Assembly (NCBI RefSeq): GCF_001953875.1
Contig: NZ_MQUR01000071.1
Span: 1-42,552, forward strand
DNA length: 42,552 bases
Origin: Streptomyces amritsarensis
GTDB taxonomy: Bacteria; Actinomycetota; Actinomycetes; Streptomycetales; Streptomycetaceae
Direction: 5' to 3'
Position numbers and translations under genes: made by a program. The notes beneath the pieces were generated by a model. It ran no database searches, was not told where the DNA came from, and saw nothing but the letters and a program-made list of their open reading frames with translations. Shown here one piece after another: positions 1 to 8,459 of this stretch (positions are counted from its first letter, which is position 1; every line of letters starts with the position of its first letter).

Positions 1-483
1 GGGGGTGTGGGGGCCGGGGGCTTGCGGCTCGGACGGCGGCGGGGTCGGCTGGGGTGGGGTGGTTGCCAGGATCGGTGCCGGCTTCGACGGGGTTTCTGCG
101 GCGGGCGGGTGTTGGGCCTGGGCTCGGCGGGCCTTGGTGCGGGCCACGATGCCGATCACGAAGACCGTCAGGACGAAGAGGACCAGCAGCTGGCTGACGA
201 ACAGGCCCCAGAACAGCCCCCAGCCGGACAGGGCTGCGGGGTCGGTGTCGGGCCAGGCGGCCGGGAGGTCGTGCGGTTGCGCTATCAGGGCGCGGACGGC
301 CGTCGGGGTCCGGGTGAAGGTGACGGTGCCGGGCCAGGAGCCCTTGGCGAAGAGCGCGGCCAGCCCGGTGGCCGTCCAGACGAGGACGGCCAGGCCGAGG
401 AGGAAGGCCAGCAGGGCGACCAGCAGGCCGTCCGGGATTCCGCCGCCGCGCGCGGAGGGCTCCGTACGTCGTGCGTCGTGCAT
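1..483 (-). CDS. cmdA: CmdA-like membrane protein, N-terminal part (gene runs off the window)
   Basis: The first 161 codons are visible, from an ATG at 483 that follows the cmdB stop codon by two bases, so translation is probably coupled. Two membrane segments are clear (about residues 20-44 and 89-114), with a 45-residue exported or loop region between them. They are followed by a basic stretch and a long Pro/Ala/Thr-rich linker that reaches the window edge. Two N-terminal helices before a cytosolic part is the layout of VirD4/TraG-type coupling proteins, so a coupling ATPase further on is possible, but the deciding domain is outside the window. The symbol rests on gene order: six consecutive genes matching cmdABCDEF (SCO4126-4131) of S. 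coelicolor as remembered. Confidence 0.72.
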   Translation of the reverse strand, partial: MHDARRTEPSARGGGIPDGLLVALLAFLLGLAVLVWTATGLAALFAKGSWPGTVTFTRTPTAVRALIAQPHDLPAAWPDTDPAALSGWGLFWGLFVSQLLVLFVLTVFVIGIVARTKARRAQAQHPPAAETPSKPAPILATTPPQPTPPPSEPQAPGPHTP

Positions 484-485
484 GG

Positions 486-1907
486 TCAGGCCACCGTGGT
501 CGCGGATCCGGGGCTGCCGCTGCCGCGGCTGCGTTCGATGGACAGGGCGCGTTCCTCCGCTTCCAGTTCGGCGGCGAGGAGGTCTGCGGGCAGGTGGGCC
601 GGGGTGGAGGACTCGGTCATGGCGCGGTCGGTGAAGACCAGGGGGCGTTCGGCTTCGGTGATGAGGTGTTTGACGACCTGGACGTTGCCGTTGACGTCCC
701 AGACGGCGATGCCGGGGGTGAGGGTCGGGATGATCTCCACGGCCCAGCGGGGCAGGCCCAGGACCCGGCCGGTGGCGCGGGCCTCGTCCGCCTTCTGGGC
801 GTAGATCGTTCGGGTCGAGGCCATCTTGAGGATGGCTGCGGCTTCGCGGGCCGCGGCGCCGTCGACGACGTCGGAGAGGTGGTGGACGACGGCGACGAAG
901 GACAGGCCGAGGCGGCGGCCGAACTTCAGGAGGCGCTGGAACAGCTGGGCGACGAAGGGGCTGTTGATGATGTGCCAGGCCTCTTCGACGAGGAAGATGC
1001 GCTTCTTGCGGTCGGGCCGGATCCAGGTGTGCTCCAGCCACACGCCGACGATCGCCATGAGGATGGGCATGGCGATGGAGTTGCGGTCGATGTGGGAGAG
1101 GTCGAAGACGATCAGTGGGGCGTCGAGGTCGATGCCGACGGTGGTGGGGCCGTCGAACATGCCGCGCAGGTCGCCGTCGACGAGGCGGTCGATGACGAGC
1201 GCCACGTCGAGGCCCCAGGCCCGGACATCGTCTATGTCGACGTTCATGGCGAGGGCGGACTCGGCTTCGGGGTGGCGCAGTTGTTCCACGATGTCGGTCA
1301 GGACGGGCTGGCGGTCCCGGATGGTGTCGACGACGTAGGCGTGGGCGACCTTGAGGGCGAAGCCGGCGCGTTCGTCGAGGCCGTGGCCCATGGCCACCTC
1401 GATGATGGTCCGGAGCAGCGCGAGCTGGCCGGTCGCGGTGATGGCCGGGTCGAGGGGGTTGAGGCGGATCCCGGAGTCGTTGGCGGCGATCGGGTCCAGG
1501 CGGATGGGGGTTATCCCCAGCTGCTGGGCGATCAGGTTCCATTCGCCGACGCCGTCCTCGCCCTGGGCGTCGAGGACGACGACCTGGCGGTCCTTGAAGC
1601 GGAGCTGGCGCAGGACGTACGTCTTCTCCAGGGCGGACTTGCCGTTGCCGGACTCGCCGAGGACCAGCCAGTGGGGGGCCGGGAGCTGCTGGCCGTACAG
1701 CTGGAAGGGGTCGTAGATGTAGCCCTTGCCGCTGTAGACCTCGCGGCCGATGATGACGCCGGAGTCGCCGAGGCCGGGGGCGGCGGTGGGCAGGTAGACA
1801 GCTTGCGCCTGCCCGGTGGAGGTGCGTACGGGCAGGCGCGTGGTTTCGACTTTGCCGAAGAGGAAGCTGGTGAAGGCGTCCGTCAGCGCTGTCATGGGAT
1901 CTCGCAT
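486..1907 (-). CDS. cmdB: CmdB, VirB4-like ATPase of a T4SS-like cluster
   Basis: This 473-residue cytosolic or membrane-associated P-loop ATPase has Walker A GESGNGKS at residues 84-91 and a Walker B-type FLVEEAW at 305-311, the form seen in VirB4/TraC/HerA-like ATPases. It is much shorter than classical VirB4 (about 800 residues) because it begins close to the ATPase core. The missing amino-terminal part may be supplied by the upstream gene product (CmdC). The ATG at 1907 is preceded by GGAGGG; the gene starts 18 bases after cmdC and ends two bases before cmdA. In S. coelicolor the cmd genes are reported to affect aerial growth and actinorhodin production (from memory). No relaxase or mobilisation gene is nearby, so a role in DNA transfer cannot be claimed. 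Confidence 0.85.
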   Translation of the reverse strand: MRDPMTALTDAFTSFLFGKVETTRLPVRTSTGQAQAVYLPTAAPGLGDSGVIIGREVYSGKGYIYDPFQLYGQQLPAPHWLVLGESGNGKSALEKTYVLRQLRFKDRQVVVLDAQGEDGVGEWNLIAQQLGITPIRLDPIAANDSGIRLNPLDPAITATGQLALLRTIIEVAMGHGLDERAGFALKVAHAYVVDTIRDRQPVLTDIVEQLRHPEAESALAMNVDIDDVRAWGLDVALVIDRLVDGDLRGMFDGPTTVGIDLDAPLIVFDLSHIDRNSIAMPILMAIVGVWLEHTWIRPDRKKRIFLVEEAWHIINSPFVAQLFQRLLKFGRRLGLSFVAVVHHLSDVVDGAAAREAAAILKMASTRTIYAQKADEARATGRVLGLPRWAVEIIPTLTPGIAVWDVNGNVQVVKHLITEAERPLVFTDRAMTESSTPAHLPADLLAAELEAEERALSIERSRGSGSPGSATTVA

Positions 1908-1925
1908 GGGCGGCTTTCCCTCCAG

Positions 1926-3488
1926 CTAGCGTCGGATGCCGGTGGCGAACGGCAGGGTGTTGACGAAGGCGCGGTGGTGCTCGCGGTCGCACCACTCCAG
2001 CTTCAGGTAGGACTTGCCGGCCGAGGCGCGGATGGTGCGCTTGTCGCGGGCGAGGGCCTCCGGTGAACGCGAGGACACCGTGATGTACCCGACCAGGTTG
2101 ACTCCGGCAGCGCCGCTGGCGAGATCTTCACCCCTCTGGTCGAGTCGGCCGTGGGCGGCGATGTCGCGGGGGTCGACGGTGCGGTTCATCTTGGCGGCGC
2201 GGGAGGCGTCGGCCTCGTCGTTGGTCTTCTCGGTGAGCATGCGCTCGATGGCGACCTCGGTGGGCTCCAGGTCCATGGTGACGGCGACGGTGCGGATGAC
2301 GTCGGGGGTGTGGACGAGGAGGGGGGCGAGGAAGTTCACGCCGACGGGGGTCATGGGCCATTCCTTGACCCAGGCGGTGGCGTGGCACCAGGGGGCGCGG
2401 GTGGAGGACTCGCGGGTTTTGGCCTGGAGGAAGGTGGGTTCGACCGCGTCGAGTTCGGCGGGCCAGGCGTTGCGCTTGGTCATGGCCTGGATGTGGTCGA
2501 TGGGGTGGTCGGGGTCGTACATGGAGTGCACGAGGGAGGCGAGGCGGCCCTGGCCGAGGGGCTGGCGGACGCGGATGTCGGCCTCGGCGAGGCGGGCGCA
2601 GATGTCGGTGAGCTCGCGGGCCATGACGATGGCGAGGCCGGCGTCGCGGTCGAGCTTGCGGCCCTTGTGGGGGGTGGAGGCGCGGGCGATGGTCACGGCC
2701 TCGGCGGCCAGGTCGCGGGTGTAGTGCATGCAGGCGACGAGGTAGGCGCGGTGCTGCTCGGAGGAGGTGGACACCATCGACTGGAGCTGGTCGTAGGAGT
2801 CGCGGAGCCAGACGGGGGCCTGGGTGTCGCCGCGCTGGGCGACGTCCTTGGCGTGGGCGTCGGGGTCGGCGGGCAGGGTGCGGGCGAGCATCTGGAGGCG
2901 GGTGACGAAGCCGTCGCCGTTGGCGACGTGCTTGAGGAGGGTGCCGAAGCGGTCGACGAGGGCTTCCTGGTCCTCGCTGTCGCGCAGGCCGACGCCGGGG
3001 CCCTCGATCTCGATGGCGGCGGTGACGGTGCGGCGGTCGGCGTGGAGGAGTACGGCGATCTCGTCGGGGCCGAAGGGGGCGGCGAGCCAGCTGATGCGGC
3101 CGATGCCCGGGGGCGGGCCGACCTCGACCTCGCGGCCGTCGGCGGCGCGGACGCCGGCTTCCATGGCGCCGGAGCGGTAGGTGGTGCCGCGGCGCAGGGT
3201 GCGCTTGTAGCTGCGGCTGATCTCGAACCAGCGGTAGAAGGTGCGGCCCTTGTACGGGACGTACACGGCGGCGAGCGCGAGCATGGGGAAGCCGACGAGG
3301 CTGACGATGCGCAGGGTGAGGTCGGGGACGAGTAGTCCGCTCATCATGCCGAAGAACGCCCCGGTGATGATGAGGGCGATCTCGCCGGTCTCGCGGTTCT
3401 TGCCGACGATCGCGTTCGGCCGGGCGCGGCCGATGAGATACGTGCGGCGGGGCGCGACCGGGTGCAGCTGGTGGGACTGGGACGTCAA
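1926..3488 (-). CDS. cmdC: CmdC, SCO6880/PrgI-like membrane protein, probable VirB3 plus VirB4 N-terminal module
   Basis: A 520-residue protein with two adjacent membrane helices near its start (about 37-54 and 59-78) and then a large soluble domain without a P-loop. It resembles the SCO6880 family found next to VirB4-like ATPases in actinobacterial conjugation-type clusters. Two short helices followed by a VirB4-N-like domain suggest a VirB3/PrgI part fused to the amino half of VirB4, with CmdB as the ATPase half; this is inference. The start is a TTG at 3488: an AGGAGGTG ribosome site sits seven bases upstream, and the codon overlaps the cmdD stop (TTGA), which argues strongly for translational coupling. 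Confidence 0.83.
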   Translation of the reverse strand: MTSQSHQLHPVAPRRTYLIGRARPNAIVGKNRETGEIALIITGAFFGMMSGLLVPDLTLRIVSLVGFPMLALAAVYVPYKGRTFYRWFEISRSYKRTLRRGTTYRSGAMEAGVRAADGREVEVGPPPGIGRISWLAAPFGPDEIAVLLHADRRTVTAAIEIEGPGVGLRDSEDQEALVDRFGTLLKHVANGDGFVTRLQMLARTLPADPDAHAKDVAQRGDTQAPVWLRDSYDQLQSMVSTSSEQHRAYLVACMHYTRDLAAEAVTIARASTPHKGRKLDRDAGLAIVMARELTDICARLAEADIRVRQPLGQGRLASLVHSMYDPDHPIDHIQAMTKRNAWPAELDAVEPTFLQAKTRESSTRAPWCHATAWVKEWPMTPVGVNFLAPLLVHTPDVIRTVAVTMDLEPTEVAIERMLTEKTNDEADASRAAKMNRTVDPRDIAAHGRLDQRGEDLASGAAGVNLVGYITVSSRSPEALARDKRTIRASAGKSYLKLEWCDREHHRAFVNTLPFATGIRR

Positions 3489-4795
3489 CGCCCGTCACCT
3501 CCTGTGTTCCTCGTGCTCGAGCTCGTGCGGGGCGGGGGTGCGGCGGAGGGGACAGATCCGCCGCCGCCCCCGCCGCCGGAGGTGGGGCGGCTGCTGTGGG
3601 CGGCCACGCCTCCGGAGAGGGGGTTGGCGGGGCGGGGAGCGCCTCCGCCGTCGCCTCCGTGGTGGGCGCCGCGGCTGCTGTGGGTCTTGATGCCCTGGGA
3701 GACGAGGGAGGCCGGGGAGCTGATGACGGCGGCGGCCTGGGCTCCGTCGGTGGCCTTGCTGCGGCCGGCGCGGGCGGAGGCGATCTCGTCGCCGAAGCCG
3801 GGGACGAAGCGGTAGATCATCGCGGAGGCGAAGATCGCCAGGAGGATGATGGAGAGGCCGGTGACGACGGCGGAGAAGGCGTTCGGGCCTTGTTCGCCGG
3901 TGAGGGCGCCGGCGAGGCCGAGGACGATGACGATGACCGGCTTCACGAGGATGACGGCGATCATGATGCCGGCCCAGCGGCGGACGTGGCCCCAGAGGTT
4001 TCGGTCGACGAGCCCTGAGTAGACGACGACGCCGAGGAGGGCGCCGACGTAGAGGAGGGCGGCGCGGATGAAGAGCTCGAGGAAGAGGATGCCGGCGGCG
4101 AGGACGGTGACGAGGGCGACGACGATCAGCATGATCGGGCCGCCGCCGATGTCGTCGCCCTTCTTGAGGGCCTCGGAGAAGGAGCCGAAGAAGACGTCGG
4201 TCTGGCCGCCGGTGGCGGAGGCGATGACCTCGGTGACGCCGTCGGTCGCGGAGACGACGGTGTAGAGGATCAGGGGGGTGAAGGCGGAGGCCAGGACGGT
4301 GAGCCAGAGGAAGCCGATGGCTTCGGAGATGGCGGTGGTGAGGGGGACGCCGCGGACGGCCCGCTTGGCGACGGCGAAGAGCCACAGGACGAGCGTGAGG
4401 ATGGTGGAGGCGGCGAAGACGACGGCGTACTGCTTGAGGAAGGTGGCGTTGGTGAAGTCGACGTTGGCGCTGCCGTTGACCGCTTCGCTGAGCTTGGTGA
4501 CGATCCAGGCTGCGGCGTCGGCGCAGCCCTTGGCCAGGGAGGCGAGGGGGTTGAGGGCGTCGGCCGGGTCGCTGGGCGCGAGGCCTGTGCGGGGAGTTCC
4601 GCTTTCGCCGCGCTCGCAGTACTCCTTGGCGGGGCCGGCGATCAGCGAGCACGGGTCCTTGCTCGCGCTCGGCGAGGGAGTGGGTGTCGGGTCCGGCGCG
4701 GCCGCCGCCCGTGCCGCGAGGAGGACGACCGCGGTCTGGACGGCCGCGGTGACCGCGCCGACCTTTCGGAGCGAGGGCCGGTTGCTACCGGGCAT
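3485..4795 (-). CDS. cmdD: CmdD, polytopic TrbL/VirB6-like membrane protein
   Basis: A 436-residue protein with an amino-terminal hydrophobic signal (about 12-33), a Pro/Ser/Thr linker, a cysteine-containing outer region (Cys49, Cys60, Cys91) and about six membrane helices (roughly 123-143, 158-180, 220-242, 244-262, 277-298, 306-328). A flexible tail rich in Gly, Ser and His includes a run of seven glycines. This order (export signal, central polytopic core, disordered tail) fits VirB6/TrbL channel components. It overlaps cmdE by 11 bases and cmdC by 4. No enzymatic motif was seen. The assignment to the VirB6 role is by architecture and neighbourhood. Confidence 0.83.
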   Translation of the reverse strand: MPGSNRPSLRKVGAVTAAVQTAVVLLAARAAAAPDPTPTPSPSASKDPCSLIAGPAKEYCERGESGTPRTGLAPSDPADALNPLASLAKGCADAAAWIVTKLSEAVNGSANVDFTNATFLKQYAVVFAASTILTLVLWLFAVAKRAVRGVPLTTAISEAIGFLWLTVLASAFTPLILYTVVSATDGVTEVIASATGGQTDVFFGSFSEALKKGDDIGGGPIMLIVVALVTVLAAGILFLELFIRAALLYVGALLGVVVYSGLVDRNLWGHVRRWAGIMIAVILVKPVIVIVLGLAGALTGEQGPNAFSAVVTGLSIILLAIFASAMIYRFVPGFGDEIASARAGRSKATDGAQAAAVISSPASLVSQGIKTHSSRGAHHGGDGGGAPRPANPLSGGVAAHSSRPTSGGGGGGGSVPSAAPPPRTSSSTRNTGGDGR

Positions 4796-5615
4796 AGGTG
4801 AACCCTCCGAATTCGGTGACCGCGCTGCCGATCTCGTCCGAGGTGGAGACGGGGACGTCGCCGGTGACCGGCGTGGGTCCGTCCTTCTGCGAGGTTTCGA
4901 CCACCTTCCAGTCCGAGCCGTTCCACTTGAGAGTCATTGAGATCGTGAACCAGCTGCTGGTGACGGGGCGCGTGGACTTGTCGCCGGTAAGGCCGAACAT
5001 GCCGATGCACCACACATCGACTGACGCGGATCCGGCGGAGAAGTTTTTGACTTTGGCGCCCGCCGGGATGGTGCGGTTGACGAAGGTGGAACCAGTCGGC
5101 GCCAAGCCGTCCTTGGTGAGACCGATCTGGGCGAGCAGGCCCGCCGAGTAGTCGGCATCGAAAGCGGCCTGGAGTCTCGTGCGGCTGCTCTCCTCCGCCA
5201 TGGCGTCCACGATGGAGTGGCGCCGCGCCGGGTTGAACATCCCGTCGGAGCCCAAGGCCACCGCGTAGTTGGCGGCGGCCGATTGGGCGCCCTGTTCGTC
5301 CTGGGCGAAGCCCTTCGGGATGCCGGCGGTTTTGCCGGTGACCGGGTCCGTGCCCGTGGCGGCTGTGGAGGCGGCGGCCGGGGCGTCGTCCGAGGGGCGG
5401 TCGTCAGGGGTGTCCGGGGACTGGTTGGCGAAGGCGATGGCGGCGATCAGGAGGACCACCACGCCGACCACGGTGACCAGGCTGCGGGGGGCGCGGGAGG
5501 TGCGGCGGGTGGGCCCGTACGGGTCGGCGGGGGCTTCGGGGAGGCGGGTGCGGGTCTGGCCCGTGCCGCCGACCTCGCCGTAGCCGGCGCCGCCGTACTG
5601 GTCGTCGTTGCTCAT
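4785..5615 (-). CDS. cmdE: CmdE, bitopic TcpC/VirB8-like protein
   Basis: A 276-residue protein with a Gly/Thr/Pro-rich cytosolic tail, one membrane helix (about 45-63) and an external domain of about 210 residues. The single helix plus external NTF2-like-sized domain is the design of TcpC/VirB8 assembly factors of Gram-positive transfer systems. The ATG at 5615 has a GGAGGGGGCGG stretch upstream. It is separated from cmdF by 103 bases, the only real gap in the cluster, so a second promoter or a processing site could lie there. The TcpC resemblance is inferred from architecture. Confidence 0.82.
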   Translation of the reverse strand: MSNDDQYGGAGYGEVGGTGQTRTRLPEAPADPYGPTRRTSRAPRSLVTVVGVVVLLIAAIAFANQSPDTPDDRPSDDAPAAASTAATGTDPVTGKTAGIPKGFAQDEQGAQSAAANYAVALGSDGMFNPARRHSIVDAMAEESSRTRLQAAFDADYSAGLLAQIGLTKDGLAPTGSTFVNRTIPAGAKVKNFSAGSASVDVWCIGMFGLTGDKSTRPVTSSWFTISMTLKWNGSDWKVVETSQKDGPTPVTGDVPVSTSDEIGSAVTEFGGFTYAR

Positions 5616-5718
5616 TCCGTTTCCGCCCCCTCCGCGTCGTACGACGGTAGCGCTGGTTCCCGCGTGGATGCGGTGTGGTGAGCTCCCGTCAGGTCGGGGC
5701 CACCGGTGGTCGGTCGGG

Positions 5719-6027
5719 CTAGACGGCCATTCCGTAGACGATCGTGAAGAGGGTGCCGAGGGAGCCGATGATGAAGACGCCCGTGAGGCCGGCCACGATC
5801 AGGCCCTTGCCCTGTTCCGCGCTGAACGTGTCGCGCAGGGCGGTCGCGCCGATGCGCTGTTTGGCCGCGCCCCAGATGGCGATGCCGAGGCAGAGGAGGA
5901 TCGCCACGGCCATGACCACCTCGATCATGACCTTCGCCTCGTTGCCGAGGCTGCCGAACGGCCCCCAGTTCGGGGCGATTCCGCCGATGATGGTGGTGAT
6001 GTCGCCCTTTTCAGCTGCCAGGATCAT
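5719..6027 (-). CDS. cmdF: CmdF, small two-helix membrane protein (VirB2/TrbC-like)
   Basis: This is the first gene of the cmd cluster, encoding 102 residues with two membrane helices (about 32-52 and 77-98) joined by a charged 25-residue loop, and no cleavable signal peptide. Small two-helix proteins at the head of such clusters often occupy the VirB2/TrbC pilin position. The ATG at 6027 with GGTGAG four bases upstream was preferred over an in-frame GTG at 6087, which would add 20 polar residues and has no convincing ribosome site. Confidence 0.8.
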   Translation of the reverse strand: MILAAEKGDITTIIGGIAPNWGPFGSLGNEAKVMIEVVMAVAILLCLGIAIWGAAKQRIGATALRDTFSAEQGKGLIVAGLTGVFIIGSLGTLFTIVYGMAV

Positions 6028-6779
6028 GTAACTCACCGCCCCTGTACGGGTAGTTCCGGATGCCCGCTGCCCGATGGCAGGGGTCACGCACTATCTTCGC
6101 TGATGAAACCGCCGCCGTCGTCGACTTGTCGGCTCTCTTTACCCGATCTCGCGGCCCGCGACCGGCTTCCGCGCTCTGACCTGGGCCGGACTGCCGTCCG
6201 TGCGCGAGAACGTGCGGTCACTCTGTGTATCACGGGGGGTGACGCCGGGCAATGATTGTCCTCTCGGCGTACGGGGGGTGGGGCGAGGGGCCGCCGTTCG
6301 GAGCAGTGGGGTCGCGTGTCGTTGGGCCGACTCGCTGACATATGTCCGACATTCCGTCAGTAGTCCATTCGCGTGCGGGGCGCTGCGGGCGAAGCTCCGC
6401 GTCACGGGGAGTACGACGCGGGTGGTGAGGGATGGGTTCCTCGATCGGGGCGGGCGCCGGCGCCTGCGGTACGGCTTGTCCGGCGCGGGGCTGGGGGGCG
6501 AAGCGTGGGGCGCCGTGCCGCCGGGGCCGCCGGGCCGCCGGGGGCGATGTCGGGCGGAATAGGGGGTGGCGCTGGCCCGCCGTGGGACGTGCGTCGGCTA
6601 CGGAGCGCGCCGACCGGTGCCTACGCGCTGACAGACCCGGCCGACCGCCGGCAGACGCTGGGTCATCCGCGGAACGCCTTCTGCCTGAAGGCGCTCACCA
6701 CCGTCGGCGTGGTCTTCGAGACCGCGTGCAGGGTCGTGGCCGCCGCGTTGTTGTCAGTGGGGTGCGGCAGGCTGGAGGG
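6028..6779. other. Intergenic region between the divergent cmd cluster and the YunG-hydrolase gene
   Basis: About 750 bases without a supportable gene. Open frames exist on both strands but have Arg/Pro/Gly-rich translations and no ribosome sites. The region must hold the cmdF promoter (minus) and the hydrolase promoter (plus). No promoter pair, hairpin or repeat strong enough to name was found. Confidence 0.5.
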
Positions 6780-7949
6780 ATGACGACTCCCTGGACTCTT
6801 GCGGATCTCGAGGCGGCCATTCGGGCGGGATGGTCCGCCGATACCACCGAGCCGACCGACAACAGCCGGGTGCCCTGGACTCCGGAGAATCCGGCCTGGG
6901 GGCAGTGTGACATCACGGCCCTGGTCGTGCAGGACCTCGTGGGTGGGGACCTGGTGCTGGGCGAGGTGTTCCACGAAGGCCGACAGGAGGGCTACCACTG
7001 GTGGAACCTCCTGCCCGGCGGCATTCGGGTCGATCTGACGCGGGAGCAGTTCCGGCGGGGTGAGACGGTCACGCCGGGGCGTGTGGTGAAGCGGCCGGGC
7101 GGGCGGCTGAACCGGCGCTGGGAGGAGTACCAGCTGCTGCGGCAACGGGTCATCGACAAGCTGGGGCCGCTGCCGGGGGTGATGGTGACGCAGGACGGGC
7201 GGCGCCTGGCCTACACCGACTTCGGCGGGCCCGGAGCGCCGCTGCTGGCACTGCACGGGCATTTCGGGTCGCGGGCCGCGTTCGAGCGGCTGGCCCGGGA
7301 GGTGGGCCCGGCCTGGCGGGTGATCGCCCTGGACCAGCGCGGGCACGGGGATTCCGACCGGGCGGGGGAGTACACGCGGGAGGGGTACGTCGCGGACGCG
7401 GCCGCCCTGCTGGAGCATGTGGGGCTCGGTCCGGCGGTGGTGCTGGGGCATTCGCTGGGCGGGGTCAACGCCTACCAGCTGGCTGCGCGGCGGCCGGATC
7501 TCGTGCGGGCGGTGGTCGTCGAGGACATCGGGACGGTGGTCGACGACGACCTGTCGTTCGCGCGGGCGTGGCCGCGGCGCGCCGAGACCCGGGCCGGGTT
7601 CCTGGCGGGGGTGGGCAGCTCGGCGCCGTATCTGCACGAGTCGGTACGGGAACATCCGGACGGCTGGGGGCCCGCGTTCGAGGTGGAGGACATGGTGGTG
7701 TCCCAGCAGGAGCTGAACGGCGACCACTGGGGGGACTGGCTGCGGGTGCAGAGGCCCACGCTGCTGGTGCGGGGGGACCGGAGCGGGGTGCTGTCGGCGG
7801 AGCACGCCCGGGAGATGACGGTACGGAGGGCGGGGGTGCGGCTGGTGGAGCTGCCGGCGGGGCACGCGGTGCGGGAGGGGGACCCGGAGGGGTACTTCGC
7901 CGCGGTACGGGGCTTCCTGGCGCGGGTCGGGCGGGGGGCCGCTGCCTGA
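6780..7949 (+). CDS. YunG-like domain fused to an alpha/beta hydrolase
   Basis: A 389-residue protein in one uninterrupted frame. Residues 1-115 resemble the YunG family (GQCDITALVVQDLVGG at 41-56, then HWWN at 73-76 and RVDLT at 83-87). Residues 136-385 are an alpha/beta hydrolase: oxyanion region LLALHGHF (155-162), DQRGHGDSD, nucleophile elbow GHSLGG with Ser225, and a late His in PAGHAV (His362). Cys43, His73 and Asp85 of the first domain could form a Cys-His-Asp set, which is speculation. The ATG at 6780 lies just after GGAGGG (spacing 1-4), so an unusual or internal start cannot be excluded. The second domain is closely similar to the hydrolase at 32394-33176. The substrate is unknown. 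Confidence 0.75.
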   Translation: MTTPWTLADLEAAIRAGWSADTTEPTDNSRVPWTPENPAWGQCDITALVVQDLVGGDLVLGEVFHEGRQEGYHWWNLLPGGIRVDLTREQFRRGETVTPGRVVKRPGGRLNRRWEEYQLLRQRVIDKLGPLPGVMVTQDGRRLAYTDFGGPGAPLLALHGHFGSRAAFERLAREVGPAWRVIALDQRGHGDSDRAGEYTREGYVADAAALLEHVGLGPAVVLGHSLGGVNAYQLAARRPDLVRAVVVEDIGTVVDDDLSFARAWPRRAETRAGFLAGVGSSAPYLHESVREHPDGWGPAFEVEDMVVSQQELNGDHWGDWLRVQRPTLLVRGDRSGVLSAEHAREMTVRRAGVRLVELPAGHAVREGDPEGYFAAVRGFLARVGRGAAA

Positions 7950-8459
7950 TCGCTGCCGGGGCGCTGCCGCTGGGTGATCGCCGGGGCAGGCGGCCGGGCG
8001 GCGGCGCAGCGGCTGAGGTACGCCAGGGCCACCGCTTGGGGCGCCGAGGCTCCGGGCGGCCGGGACGGCCGGGGCGGCATGGCCGCGGGGCGGGTGTGCT
8101 GTGGGCACCCGTGCCGGGGGCGGCCATGCGGGAGTCGGCGCGGCTCTGTTCCCGGTCGCCCGTGAACTGGCTGTCCGGCCGTCGGGGTGTCGGGGCGGGG
8201 TCCGCTGCGGGGATGGGTGCCGGGGGCGGCCATGGGGGAGTCGGCGTGGCTGTGTTTCCGGTTGTCTGGCGATCCGGTCGTCGGGGCGACCGGCCGGCCC
8301 GGTGCTGCCCCGACGTTCTGACGTCGTGGCGGGAGGTGTGGCCCCGTGGTCGGGGGCGGCGGGTGGTTCGTAGGGTGCTCGTGGGCCGTACGGTCGCGTG
8401 ACGCAGGTCACGGGAACTCCCTCGTGGGTGCCGGACAGCCGACAGGAGTGACCACAGAG
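7950..8459. other. Intergenic region with a degenerate tandem repeat
   Basis: About 510 bases with no supportable gene, G-rich on the plus strand. From 8111 and again from 8217 the same segment occurs (gtgccgggggcggccatg, then a (g)ggagtcggcg(c/t)ggct context), giving a period of 106 bases. Similarity fades after about 50-60 bases of the second copy. A vaguer related segment precedes 8111. The ECF sigma gene promoter should lie towards the right end. Confidence 0.55.

Noticed and set aside
1..6087. Integrated conjugative element or prophage around the cmd cluster
   Set aside because: No integrase, relaxase, replication gene or att repeats; base composition is like the neighbours and the order matches the known chromosomal cluster.
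8101..8373. Small open frame in the 106-bp repeat region
   Set aside because: It encodes Gly/Arg/Cys-rich low-complexity sequence and has no ribosome site.
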